From Frondihabitans sp. PAMC 28766 (lineage in GTDB: Bacteria; Actinomycetota; Actinomycetes; Actinomycetales; Microbacteriaceae): a stretch of 64,000 nucleotides of DNA. The notes below the pieces were generated by a model that ran no database searches, was not told the origin of the DNA, and saw only the letters and a list, made by a program, of their open reading frames with translations. Of the stretch, positions 8,460-19,743 are shown one piece after another (the stretch's first letter is position 1; each line of letters opens with the position of its first letter). Where the stretch lies: positions 186,001-250,000 of the forward strand of contig NZ_CP014513.1 in the NCBI RefSeq assembly GCF_001577365.1, given 5' to 3'. The position numbers and the translations under genes were made by a program.

Positions 8460-8494
8460 GAACCCCCGAGTGCGTCTCAGACGCCCGGGGGTTC
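8460..8494 (+). terminator. Intrinsic terminator after the GlsB-like gene
   Basis: GAACCCCCG (8460-8468) pairs with CGGGGGTTC (8486-8494), and the loop contains a second hairpin, GCGTCT-C-AGACGC. The T-run is weak, as is common in high-GC genomes. It lies between convergent genes, so it may act in both directions. Confidence 0.7.
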
Positions 8495-8536
8495 CGTCGC
8501 GCCTGCGGCGATTGGGGGCCCTCCGACGAATGCGAC

Positions 8537-11500
8537 CTAGTGTCGCCTCCCGTTCCCGTCGAGGCGACGTCGACGACGCAGCATCAGGATGAAGCCCGCG
8601 ACGATCGCCGCCAGAGCACCCGTGACCGTAAGACCGACGCCCTGCGATCCTGTGAACGCGAGGCTCCCGGATCCTGCCCCCGCGGCGCTGACGGCCGCCT
8701 TCGCGACCGTCGCGGAGTTGGAGGCTGTGGTGTGCGGGCCGCCCGACCCGGCCGGAGGCTGCACCTGCTCGGTGGGGCTGGAGACACTGGCAGTGTTCAC
8801 GATCGAGCCGGGAGCGTTGTCGGCGACGAGAGTCGTCAGCAGGATCGTGCGCGACTGGCCGACGGCGAGGTCGCCGGTCAGGACGCAGGTCACCTTCGCA
8901 CCTGCGGCTCGACACGAGTCGTCGCTCGGGCTCGCCGAGACGAAGCTCAGGCCGGCTGGGAGCGGGTCGGTGACGGTGATCCGACCGGGATCCGCGGTCG
9001 GGCCGGTGTTCGTGACCGTCAGGACGTAGACGAGCTCGTGTCCGCGCGCGGCCGTGCCGCGGTGCGTCTTCGTGATCGACAGGGACGACAGAGCGGGCAC
9101 GGTGATCGGGTCGGAGGCCGAGTTGTTCGACGGGTCGGAGTCGGCGGTCGTCGATGTCACCGTCGCCGTGTTCGTCACACCGGGGTAGGCCTTCGCCGTG
9201 ACAGTCGTGATGATCGAGAGGGCGGGCGCCGTGGCGTCGGCGTCGAGCGTGCCGGAGAGCACGCAGGTCACCGGCGTGCCGGTCCCCGTCGCCGCCGCCA
9301 CCGTGCACGTCCAGGCGCTGTCGCTTCCGTCGGTCGACACGTAGTCGAGCCCGACCGGGAGGACGTCCTGGACGGCGACGCCCGTGGCATCCGACGGCCC
9401 GTGGTTCACCACGCCGATCCGGAAGGGCAGCGCATCGCCGACGTGCGGCGACCCGGTGTGCGTCTTCGTGATCGAGAGGTCGTCGAGGGCGCCCACGGTG
9501 ATCGTCGACGTCGCGACGGCCTCGGGCCCGACCTGGGCCGTGCCCGACGTCAGAGCGGCCTCGTTGGTGATCGTGGCGTCCATGACGTCCGGCGCGATCC
9601 TCGTGGTCAGCGTCAGCAGCGGAGCGGTCCCTCCGGCGACGAGCCCGGACCCGTCGGCGAGAGCGCAGTCGACGATCTGCGAGTTGATGGGATCGACCGC
9701 GCAGGTCCAGTCGGGATCGGACGATACGTAGCTGAGCCCCGCGGGGAGGGTGTCGACGACTCTGAGCGGACCGACGGCGTCGGACGGACCCGTGTTGGTC
9801 GCCACCAGGGCGTAGCGCTGCAGGTCGCCCCCGTCGGCCGTCTCGATCGGATTGCCCGACGAGTCGACTGCCGTCTTCGTGAGGGCGAGAGCGGCGGCAG
9901 CGGCGACGGTCACGTCCGCGGTGCTCGAGGCGGTGTAGCTGCCCTGCGTGTCGGTCCAGGCGAGATCCGCCTGGTTCGTCAGGACGGTTCCGTCGAGCAC
10001 GGATGAGCCGACGCGCGCGGTGACGTGAAGAGTGGTCGCCCCGGGCGGCACGATGGCGTCCGAGCAGGATCCTGCGCTGTCGTCGCAGGTCCAGCCGTCG
10101 CCCGAGATCGACACCACGGTCATTCCGACCGGGGTGACGTCGGCCAGAGTGACGCTGCGTGCCGCCGACGGGCCGTCGTTCGTCACGGTCACGTCGTACG
10201 TCGCGAGAGTGCCCGCGGTGATCGTCGAGCCCGAGGTGATCGCCTTGTCGACGTGCAGTGTCGCGGCGGTCGTGATGACGGTGGGGTCACTCGCGTCGAC
10301 GGTCGACGGTGCGCCCGGGCCGGTCACGCTGGCCGTGTTCGTGTAGGTGCCGGGACTCAGCGTCGGGTCGGTCGATGCGATGACGGCGATCGCCGGGAAT
10401 CCGACCCCGACGTCGGCCGTCGCCTGCGTGGCGCAGGTGACGACCTGCCCGGCAGCGGAGCAGTCCCAGCCGTCGCCCGTGGCCGACGAGTAGGTCAGAC
10501 CGGCAGGCAGCGTGTCCGTCACGGTCGTGCCCGCCGGGGCGTCGGAGGGCCCGTCGTTGGTGGCCGTCAGCGTGTAGGCAACGTCCTGCCCGGCCCGGAT
10601 GTCACCGGCCGGGTGCGTCTTACTGAGGGAGAAGACGGTGCGCGGCGTCGAGCCGTTCGTGTAGTTCCCGCTCGAGTCCGGGGCGTTGTCGGAGTGGGCC
10701 GTCGCGACGTTCGTGATGGACGTGGTGACATCGGCGGGGACGTGAGCCACGATGACGACCGTCGCCACGTCGGATCCTGCGCCCGCCGACAGCGTGCCCT
10801 GCAGGTCGCACGTCGCTGTCGACGGGGTCGTCGACGTCTCGGAGCAGGACCACGTGCCCGTCGTGCTCGAGGACGACACGTAGGTCAGACCGTCCGGCAG
10901 CGGATCGGTGATCGACACGTGACGGGCGTCGGCCGTGCCCGTGTTCGTCACCGCGACCTGGAAGCCGACGTCCGATCCGGGCTCGACCGTCGACGAGAGG
11001 AGCGTCTTCGCGACTGAGAGCGTTGTGGCCGTGTCGACCGTGGCCGACGCGGTGGCGCTGTTGTTCAGGGGGTTCGGGTCGGCGGTGACTCCGGTCACGG
11101 TCGCCGTGTTCGACACCGTGCCGGTGAACGACGACGCCACAGTCCCGGTGAGCAGGATCGGGGGTGCGGGCGTTCCGGCGGCGAGGTCTCCGGTGAGCGT
11201 GCAGGTCACGGTGCTGCTTGCGACGGTGCAGGCCCAGTCGGGGCCGGAGGCCGCGACCTCGGAGACGCCGGACGGGATCGGATCGGTGACCGTGATCCCG
11301 GCTCGCGAGGTCGAGGGGCCGAGGTTCGACACCCCGATCTGCCAGGTCGCGGTGCTCCCGGCATGCACGGAGCCCACGGACTTCGTCACCGCGAGGTCGG
11401 CCTGCTGGACGGTCGGCACCGTCGCCGCGGAGGTGTTGTCGGTCGTGTCGGGGTCGAACGTCTTGGCGATGACGGAGGCCGAGTTCGTCACGGACTCGAC

Positions 11501-14500
11501 GGGTGCATCGCTGTCGGTCGCCGCGGTGACGCTGATCGCCGGGAAGGAGGCCCCGTCAGCCAGGGTGTCGGTGGAGTCGGTGCGGGTGCAGGTGAACGAG
11601 CCGCTGCTGTTCGGCGTCGTGCAGCTCCAGCCGGTGCCCGACGCCCCGGTGATCGTCACATCGGCCGGCAGGGTGGTCGGGCTGTCGGTGACGGTGAACG
11701 GGCCGACGGCCGTGTCGCCTCCCTTGTTGGAGACGGTGAGCTTCCACGCCGAGACAGTGGTGCCCGCGACGAGGGGCTGATCGGCGGTCTTCACGATGGC
11801 CACATCTGCGGAGTCGATCTCTGCGGAGGCGGTTGCCGCGGGCCCGGTGTAGGAGCCGTCGGCGTCGTGCGTCGCGCCGGTCGGGTCGGTGGAGACGGCC
11901 GAGATCGAGTTCACGTGCGGGTTGGACGCACCGGTGCCCGGCGTCTGCGTGGCCGCGGAGGCCGGCACGGCCTGGTAGTCGAGCTCGCTCGTCGTCCCGG
12001 CGCCGGGCAGGGCGCCGAGGTTGCCGAAGGCGAGGGTCTGCACCCCGCCGGCCGTGGTGACCGTCGGGTCGGCGATGGCCTGTGCCGAGCCTCCCGCCAC
12101 CGAGTAGGTGGCGGAACCGGGCACGTAGGTCCAGTTCGCCGGGAGGGTGTCGGTCGGTGCCAGCGTGGTCGCCGCGGCGCCGGTATTGGTGAAGACGACG
12201 CGCCAGGGGAAGGGCTGACCGACGTAGGCGAGGGTGCCGGCGGCAGCGCTCTTCCTGAGCGTCACGTTCGGCACGCTCGGCGTGACCTTGGCGGTCGCCG
12301 CCGTTCCCGCCCCGTAGGCGACGCCGGCGCCCTCGACGGAGTTGTACGAGGCGACGTTGGCGGTGTTCGTCAGTGCGGCCGTGTGCAGCGTCGTGGAGTC
12401 GGCGAAGGTCGCCGAGTACGTGTAGGTCTTCGAGCTCGACGCCGCGATGGTGACTCCCGACCAGGTGATGGTCCCGCCCCCGGTCGCGGTCTGGCCCGAG
12501 AGGGAGCCGTTGGAAGCGAGCGAGGTCGGATCGACGATCACGCCGTTCGGCACGACGTCGGTGACGACGGTGTCGTAGGCGGCGCTCGCGTTGGCGTTCG
12601 CCGGGTTCGTCGCCGTCACGGCATAGGTGAAGACGTCGCCCGGCTTCGGCGTCGCGGCACCGGAAGCGGTACCGCCGGGAGGCGTGACCGTCTTCGCCAC
12701 CGTGATGGCGGGCGTCGTGACGGTTGTCGTCGCCGCCGTCGACGTGACGGACCGGTCGAAGGTCGCCGTCACGGAGGTGGGAGCACCTTTCTCAGAAGCA
12801 TTCCACTTCAGGATCGCCGTGTTGGCCAGGGCCGTGCCGCGGGCCGTCGACACGGTCGTGGACAGCTGCACCGCGAAGGTGACGGTCAGCGGCCGAGTCG
12901 CGGTGCCGGAGGTGATCTGCGGGAACGTCCAGCCGATCGTCGTACGGTTCCCGGCGGTCGTCGTCGTCAGCGGAGTGCAGGTGATCGGTGACCCGGCCAG
13001 GGTGCAGGTGGCTGTTCCCGAGAGGGTCATCCCGGCGGGAAGCTGATCGGTGATGGTGGGGTCGTAGAGGGTCACGTTCGCGGGCACGCCGGACGAGATC
13101 GTGTAAGAGACGGATCCGCCGGCTGGAACCTTGGCCGCCGACACGGTCTTGGTCACGGTCGGAGCGACGACGGTGACGGTCGCCTGCGCGGCAGCAGCCT
13201 CGACGCCCTCGACCGTGCTGTCGCGCACGCCGTCGGACAGCGTCGAGGTGACCACCTTGGCCGTGTTCGTGTAGGTGTCGCTGGAGACGGCCGTCGAGTT
13301 GACCGTGGCGACGACGTCGACGAGCGTGCTCGCGCCGGGCGCGAGCGTGCCGACGCTGAACACGAGGCGCGTCGTCCCGGTCAGGCACAGCTCGCTGGTG
13401 CCGATGACCGGAGTGCTCTGATCCCCGGGAGAGTTGGAGGTGAGAGTGACGCCGCTGGTGGTCGAGGTGAACGACTGGTAAGTCAGGCCCGCGGGGAGGC
13501 AGTCGACGATGACGCTGTCGTAGCCCGACGGTGATCCTGCGGTGTTGCCGGCGGTGAGAGCGAAGGTGATGCTCTGGCCCGCGGCCACGTTCGTCGACGG
13601 ACTGGCGGTCTTGGTCAGGGTCGGAACGGGCGCGACGACGGCGATGGTCTTGCTCGCCGTCTGCGGCGGGACGGCGGCGGCGCCGGAAGCGCTCGAGACG
13701 TTGCTGGTGAATGTGGCCGTGTTGGTCTTGTTGCCGAGGCTCGTGGCCGGATCGACCTCGAGACCGGTGACCTGCACGGCGAAGGTCTGGTCGGTCGTCC
13801 CGCTGTCATAGGTCGCGGGGAACGTCAACGAGCCGGAGGCGCCGAGGGTGAAGGTGCCGCCGTCGAAGGTGAAGGTGCCGGGGCCTGCGTCGTGCCGTCC
13901 GGCAGCGTGACCACGTACGTCGGCGACGACCCGACGATGCCGGAGACACCGGGATCCGTGAGGAGTCCCGAGTAGACGGTCGTGCCGTGGGGCACTGTCA
14001 CGCCGTACCGGTAGCTCACGGACTCGCCCTGGACGGCCTTGTCGACGGCCGTCTCGTAGGTGGTGGACGTGCCGACCAGCCCGGTCTTGGTGACGACGGT
14101 GGCGGGCACCGTGACCGTGGCGGAGCCGTTCGCCGCCTGCGCGTTGGCGCTCGCGCTGTTCGTCGCCGACAGCGAGTTCGCCGGGGAGAACGCCGCCTCG
14201 GACGGGCTGCCGGCCGAGGTGTCGGTCGTGGGAGAGTCGAACGAGACGACCGATGCCACGTTGGTGAGCGACGTCGTCACGCTCACCCCCGCGGGGACGG
14301 TCAGCGAGTAGGTGACGGCCGAATCCGAGGAGGCCGCGATGGTCGGGATCGTCCAGACGATCACGCTCGCCGACGACTGGGAGGGGACGATTCCGAGCGG
14401 GGCCGTGTCCGAACAGGATCCGAGGTTCGAGATCGTGGTCACGGCGGCGCAGGTCACGCCGGCCGGCAGCGCATCCCACACGGTCACGTCGTCGGTCTGC

Positions 14501-16917
14501 ACGTCGTTGCCCTGGGCCGCCGTGCCGAGGTTGGAGACGTCGAGCCGGTAGCCGAGCACGGAGCCCTCCCGGGCGGTCGCATTCGTGACGGGACCGGCGA
14601 CGGGGTCGGTGCTGTCTGAGACGATCGTCTTGGCCAGAGCCACCTGCGGGGCTGGGACGACCTGGAAGTTCGCCTTGTCGCGCAGCGAGAGGGCCTGGCC
14701 GGCCGTGTTGGTCTCGCTGTACTTCATCAGGTTGCCCTGAATGTCCGGGGTCGTCGCCGTCGAGGCCGGGGAGGTGACGAGTGCGCTGACGTAGATGACC
14801 GCGGTGACGCCCTGATCGACGTAGAGGCCCGTCAGGCCCTTGCGCGTCGAACCGAGGGTCCAGGCGGCCCGGGAGGTGCGCGTGGTGGGCGCCGAGTACT
14901 GGCCGGCGGGGAGGGTGTTGCCGGTGCCGGCGTCGCCCAGGACGGAGTTCTCGTAGATGGCGTCGGACGGGAGGAAGTCGGTGATCCGCGCATTGCGGGT
15001 CAGGGTGTCGGCCGAGAACTGCACGGTGAGCTGGAAGCAGACCCGGTCGCCCAGTCGGAACGCGGGGCCGGAGGTGGTCTCGGTCGAGACATAGCTTCCC
15101 GCGTTCGAGTCGGCGGCGCAGTCCGAGACGCCCGACACGGCGGTGCGAGGCAGGATCTTCTTCGAGATGACGGGCCCGCTGGTCGTCTTCGTGAAGCTCG
15201 ACGTGTCGGTGACCGGCTCCGTCGTCGGTGTCTGACCGGTGGCGGGAACGGCGGTGGAGGTGCCGGCGATGCCGACGTTGTTGGTGAACGTGTCGCCCGC
15301 GGCCGTCGGCAGGCCGGTCGTCGAATAGGCGGAGCGCATCAGCACGTTGTAGCCGATCGTGACGGACGTGTCCGGGGCGAGGGTGGCCGTGGTCGGGACG
15401 AGCGTCAGAGTGAACTTCCCCGTCGAGGCGTCATAAGCGACGTTCGTCGCTGTGGCGTTCGTGATCGTCCCGGCGACGCCCGGCGTCTGGGTCGGATCGC
15501 AGTCCGCGGGGACGGGGTCACCCGACCGGGGCGTCGTGGCCGGAACGGCCGGGCACAGGCCGTCGTCGAGCACGTCCGTGATCGTCATGCCGCTGTCCGA
15601 GACGTACTCGCTCGAACGCACCAGCAGCGAGTAGTGGCTGAGCTGCCCCGAGACGAAGGAGGTGGAGTCACTGGATTTGACGATCGAGAGGTCGGACGCC
15701 TTGATCGTGACCGAATCCGTCGCCGACACCGTCGTGGAGGCACCCGAGGCGACTTCGCCCGTGTAGGTGCCCGTGGCGACGGCCGTGTTCGTGTACGCCG
15801 TCGCGTTTCCGACCTGGCGGGTGAGCGCCCCGCTGTTGTTGTCGAGGTTCGCCGTCTGTACGAGAGAAGTGGCCGACGGCACGGCTCCGCTCCACGTCGT
15901 CGTGTTCTCCCGCAGCGGGACGGCGGCCACGTACTGGATGGTCTGCGGCGTGGTCGACGTGATCGAGCCGAGACTCCACGTCACCTGCGTGTAGACGCCG
16001 GCCGGCTGCCCGGCGGGGTTGCTGACGGTCGCGACGCTCACCGGCTGCGGACACGCACTCGCGGGCAGAGCTGTCTGGTACGTCTGATCGAGACGAGGGG
16101 CACCGCCGTACTCGACCGCTCCGGGCGTGGAGTTGTCGACCGCACCGCAGCCGAGGAACTCGAGGCCCGCCGGCAGGTAGTCGACGAGGGTCACTCCGGA
16201 CGTCGCCGCGTCGGAGGTGTCCTCGACCTTGAGCGTATAGACCGTCGGCTGGTCATGGACGCCGCGCATCAGCTCGTGCTCGGGGCTCGGTTCCGTCTTC
16301 GTCACCTTCAGGGCCGAGATCGTCGTGGACGACGCGGTGGCGGAGGCCGAGTCGGTGTAGGTGCCGGCGACGGCGTTCCCGTCCGCATCGAACGACGGAA
16401 CCGTTCGAGGGTCGGACTGCGCGTAGGCGTTCGCCGTCCCCGCGAAGGTGCTTCCGACCGGAGCCGTGCTCTGCACCTGGAAACCGACGGACGCCGACGA
16501 GCTCGCGCTCAGGTCGGAGAGGTTCTGCCACACCAGCACCTGGTGGGTGACCGCCGGCGGCCCCGCGGCGTCGGTGATCGTCACGATGGTCGGGTCGCCG
16601 GCCGCGGCTCCGGCGGATCCGGCTACGTAGGTCACACCTGCCGGGAGGACGTAGGTGAACGAGACGTTGTACTCGTCGGTCGCCGTGGGGTTCGTGGCGG
16701 TGAGAGTCACTGTCGCGGGCTGACCCGCGAGGACGCTGCCCGAAGAGACGGCGGTGAGGGTCATCGTGCTCGCAGCCTGAGCCACCTCGGAGGGCACTGT
16801 GGCGAGACCGACGGCGATCAGCAGAACGGCCAGCACAGCGGCGAGTGGTCGCGTGAGCCACGCGGTCAGCTTCGACGAAGGGTCACGGCTCAGGAGGGAG
16901 GCGACGGAAAAACGCAC
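8537..16917 (-). CDS. Giant DUF11-repeat surface protein with LAFTG sortase signal (frameshifted near 13.88 kb)
   Basis: From the GTG at 16917 one frame runs to about 13885, and the homologous continuation runs from about 13886 to 8537 in the -1 frame; restoring one base gives about 2793 aa. The N-terminus has a long signal peptide (hydrophobic core PLAAVLAVLLIAVGLA, likely cleavage after VAQAA). I count about 18 DUF11/conserved-repeat (TIGR01451-type) Ig-like modules of 100-150 aa, each with a K-T/S start, a TATNxG centre and a DxLPAGL turn. The C-terminus is LAFTG, a hydrophobic helix and RRRRR: an LAxTG signal of the kind used by class E sortases. It is probably a cell-wall-anchored adhesin or surface stalk. 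The break CAGGCCCC lacks one G relative to the expected TTQ-GPGTF junction. Confidence 0.85.
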
Positions 16918-17043
16918 GGGACTGCCTTCGGCTCAGGAACCGTTCGCGCCAGAACGCGTCGACGATGCCTAGGTCGGAAGTCGTGAAGGTGTCACGACAG
17001 CAAAGGGGTGGGATCTTCTCGCGAAGACATTGCTGCCGCTATT

Positions 17044-17062
17044 CATACCGGAAATCAGGCGA
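17044..17062 (-). promoter_or_regulatory. Upstream box shared with the MFS gene (DUF11-gene copy)
   Basis: Minus strand reads TCGCCTGATTTCCGGTATG followed by AATAGCGG, 127 bp upstream of the giant surface-protein gene. The same words occur upstream of the MFS gene (18404-18427), with a 5-bp insertion between TCGCCTGA and TTTCCGGTATG. This suggests a common operator or promoter. Confidence 0.5.
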
Positions 17063-17078
17063 CAGAACACGTCCTCCG

Positions 17079-18374
17079 TTAGGGGGACCCGGAGAGTTCG
17101 CGTCGGCCGGAACCGAGCCGGGCCGCGTACGACCAGGCCACGAGGGCGCCCACGGCGAGAATCGCAGCGAGGATGCCGATGGCCGGGATGACACCGAGGG
17201 TCGCCCCCGCGACACCGAGCGTGATGCCACCCCCGGTCCGCAGCCCGGAGGCGAACATGCCGTAGACACCGAGCGTGCGGCCCCGTTCGCCAGGCGGTGC
17301 CTCGAGTTGGACGATGCTCTGCGAGATCGACAGCGAGGCGATCTCGCCGACGCCAGCCACGACGAGCGGGGCGATCGCGAGAGGGTAGCTGCCGGTCAGG
17401 GCGAAGGCGACGATGGCGCCGCCGAACACGACTGTCGACAGCACGGCCGCGTGGAGGGTCGGGCGGACGACGCCGGTCGCCTCGAGCAGGAATCCGCCGA
17501 CGACACCACCCAGCCCCATCGCGAACAGCAGGGTTCCGTAGGTCAGATCGCCCGACGATCCTGCGCCGAGGCGGGCCGCGAACACCGGCATCGACGACGG
17601 CAGGGCGTTGCCGATCGTGATGCCCATGAGCCCCGAGATGATGATCATCGCGACGATGAGGTGGTTCGAACGGATTCGGCGCAGCACCCGCAGGGTGTCA
17701 CGGAACCCGACCTGGACCACGTTCGTGACGACGTTCTGATCGCGGGTATGGCCGGTGAACGGGGTCCGGATCATCAGGATCGTCATCGGCAGGTAAAGCA
17801 GGACGTTGACGTAGATGCCGCCGATCGGGCCGAGCCAGAGCAGGAGGGCCGAGCCGACCACCGGGCCGAACAGGATGCCGAGGCTCTGGAAGGTCGCGTT
17901 CATGCGCACCGCGCTCGGCAGGTCGGAGCGGTCGACGAAGTCGTGCAGCATGAGCTGCTCGGCCGGGCCCCAGAGCGAGCCCGCCGTGCCGTGCAGCACG
18001 AGCAGGATGCACGCCTCCCACACGGTGAGACTGTGAGTGATGAACAGCGTGCCCCAGCCTGCCGAGACCAGCATGAAGAGGATCTGAGCGGCCTGGATCA
18101 GCTTCCGGCAGTCGTACTTCTCAGCGAGGGTGCCCGACCAGACCGACAGGAGCAGGAACGGCAGCCAGTGGCTGATGATCTGGAACCCGACGAGCTCGGG
18201 CGAGTGGAAGGTCTGCCACAGCACCCAGTACGTGATGACGTGCTCGGTGTTGTCGGCCATCATCGACAGGCCGGACGTGAAGAGGTACGGCCGGGAGTCG
18301 CGGTTGCGCAGGGCGGCGAAGCGTCGGGGGGCGACGGCTTCTAGGGCGCCGGAGGTCGGCTCGGGTGCGGGCAT
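17079..18374 (-). CDS. MFS transporter (MFS_3/EntS-like exporter group)
   Basis: 431 aa, twelve predicted helices. Seen: GLSMMADNTEHVITYWV in helix 1; WSGTLAEKYDCRKLIQAAQI, the loop 2-3 motif in the form G-x3-EKYDCRK; GPAEQLMLHDFVDRSDLPSA, the helix 4-5 loop typical of the MFS_3 branch; and APPGERGRTLGVYGM near helix 10. The start ATG at 18374 has GAGGAAG 3 bases upstream. EntS-like members export siderophores or small drugs. Sharing an upstream box with the DUF11 gene suggests co-regulation, but no siderophore gene is nearby. Confidence 0.85.
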   Translation of the reverse strand: MPAPEPTSGALEAVAPRRFAALRNRDSRPYLFTSGLSMMADNTEHVITYWVLWQTFHSPELVGFQIISHWLPFLLLSVWSGTLAEKYDCRKLIQAAQILFMLVSAGWGTLFITHSLTVWEACILLVLHGTAGSLWGPAEQLMLHDFVDRSDLPSAVRMNATFQSLGILFGPVVGSALLLWLGPIGGIYVNVLLYLPMTILMIRTPFTGHTRDQNVVTNVVQVGFRDTLRVLRRIRSNHLIVAMIIISGLMGITIGNALPSSMPVFAARLGAGSSGDLTYGTLLFAMGLGGVVGGFLLEATGVVRPTLHAAVLSTVVFGGAIVAFALTGSYPLAIAPLVVAGVGEIASLSISQSIVQLEAPPGERGRTLGVYGMFASGLRTGGGITLGVAGATLGVIPAIGILAAILAVGALVAWSYAARLGSGRRELSGSP

Positions 18375-18403
18375 CGGCTTCCTCGATTTGTTGTCCGCAT
18401 AAA

Positions 18404-18427
18404 CATACCGGAAATCGCCTCAGGCGA
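18404..18427 (-). promoter_or_regulatory. Upstream box shared with the DUF11 gene (MFS copy)
   Basis: Minus strand reads TCGCCTGAGGCG then ATTTCCGGTATG, followed by TTTATGCGG, 30 bp before the MFS start. It corresponds to 17044-17062, and the TATG-x2-TA end could be a -10 region. Confidence 0.5.
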
Positions 18428-18439
18428 ACGGGCTCGTAC

Positions 18440-18835
18440 CCGTGCGACGAAAGCCCGGACGGCTTCGCCTTCCGACCGACCCGCAGGGCGCCGCCTGCGA
18501 GGCGTATGGCATCAGGAGGCGGCCTCGAGGACGACCCACGGCCGAACCCTCGCGTCGTTCCCGTCACGAGCCAGGTTCTCGTCTCCTTCCAGTGAAGGCT
18601 TCCATTCAACCCATCTGGCTCGCGACGAGGTGCGCGACCCGCATCTGGTTCGCAGGATCCTGCGCCTCGTCACTCGGTCTCGTCACCTGGTCGCCTTCGC
18701 GGTGGCTGCCCGTGGGGACCGCGGCGGCAGCGTCGTGGATGTTCTGCAGACGCGGGAGGCGAGCAGGTGGGCGACCTGCTCGCCGATCCCGCTGGTCGCG
18801 CCCGTCAGCACAGCAGTGCCGAGGGTGTCGGTCAC
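18440..18835 (-). pseudogene. Remnants of one or two SDR oxidoreductase genes
   Basis: Directly after the SDR at 18832-19590, a GTG at 18835 (GTGA overlap) begins a second SDR N-terminus, DTLGTAVLTGATSGIGEQVA, which loses all similarity after about 30 codons. Further down, at about 18580-18545, the same strand reads TWLVTGTTRGFGR, the start of yet another SDR, which is also truncated. The rest of this roughly 450-bp interval holds nothing I recognise. It is best read as decayed tandem SDR copies. Confidence 0.5.
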
Positions 18836-19590
18836 AGCCCGTACCCGCCGGCGACCTCGATGGTCTGCGCGGTGATCCAGGCGCCGTCGTCGGAGGCGAG
18901 GAAGGTGATGACCTTGCCGATGTCGTCGGGCTCGCCGATCCGCCCGAGGAGGGTGCGGTCGGCCATCATCTGCACGGCCTGCGGGTATTTCGCGAAGGCG
19001 TCTCCGCCGAGGCGGGTACGGGTTGCGCCGGGCGCGATCGCGTTGACGCGGATGCCGCGGACGCTGAGTTCCTTTGCGAGATAGGACGTGAAGACTGGGA
19101 TCGCTCCCTTCAGGGAGCCGTAGGCGGAGTAGCCGGGCTCGATGCCGCTGGGCATCGAGCTGTTGCTCGCGGTCGTGATGATCGAGCCGCCGTCGTCGAG
19201 GAGCGGCAGCAGGTGCTGGGTGAGGAAGTAGGGGCCTTTCACGTTCACCCGGTAGAGCCGGTCGAACATGTCTTCACTGGTGCTCTCGAACGGCGACGAC
19301 TCCCCGAACCCGGCGTTGTTGACCAGCGTGTTGAACGTCAGGGAGCCCCATTTCTCGGCCAGGACGTCCTTCACCTCGGTCGTGAATTCGGCGAACGTCT
19401 CGCTGCGGCCGGTGTCGAGCCGGAGAGCGACAGCGGTGCCGCCGGCGTCCTCGATCGCGGCGACAGTGTCGTCCGCTCCGTCGGCGTTGCCGTTGTAGGT
19501 CAGGATCACGCCGGAGCCACGGGCTGCTAACTGGATGGCGGCGCTCTGGCCGATCCCGGAACTGGCTCCTGTGACGATTGCGATGCTCAT
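18832..19590 (-). CDS. Classical short-chain dehydrogenase/reductase
   Basis: 252 aa with GAAGGAG upstream of the ATG at 19590. Cofactor motif TGASSGIGQSAA, NNAG (LVNNAGFGESSPF), active-site Ser in TTASNSS, and Y-x3-K as YGSLK; PGATRTRLGGD and the C-terminal DDGAWITAQTIEVAGGYG complete a full-length enzyme. Substrate unknown. It is divergent from an AraC regulator, a common arrangement in which the regulator controls the dehydrogenase. Confidence 0.9.
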   Translation of the reverse strand: MSIAIVTGASSGIGQSAAIQLAARGSGVILTYNGNADGADDTVAAIEDAGGTAVALRLDTGRSETFAEFTTEVKDVLAEKWGSLTFNTLVNNAGFGESSPFESTSEDMFDRLYRVNVKGPYFLTQHLLPLLDDGGSIITTASNSSMPSGIEPGYSAYGSLKGAIPVFTSYLAKELSVRGIRVNAIAPGATRTRLGGDAFAKYPQAVQMMADRTLLGRIGEPDDIGKVITFLASDDGAWITAQTIEVAGGYGL

Positions 19591-19743
19591 TCTTCTTCTC
19601 CTTCAGTCGGCTGTTCGGTGTTCTTCCATGCAAGCGCGAGCACGACGATCGACCGAGTCGATTCGTCTCTGCTTCTTGCCTGATCCTGCTTTTTCGTCGC
19701 GAAGTCGCTTTGCCTCGAGGGCCTGGAATGGTTGACTCAAGCC

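Noticed and set aside
8027..10006. Long forward open frames opposite the DUF11 gene and between its neighbours
   Set aside because: Val/Gly/Arg-rich or Arg/Pro-rich shadows without start signals; the minus strand has the repeat protein.
13880..13890. Programmed frameshifting in the DUF11 gene
   Set aside because: No slippery heptamer (CAGGCCCC only) and many similar breaks in unrelated genes make sequence error the simpler view.
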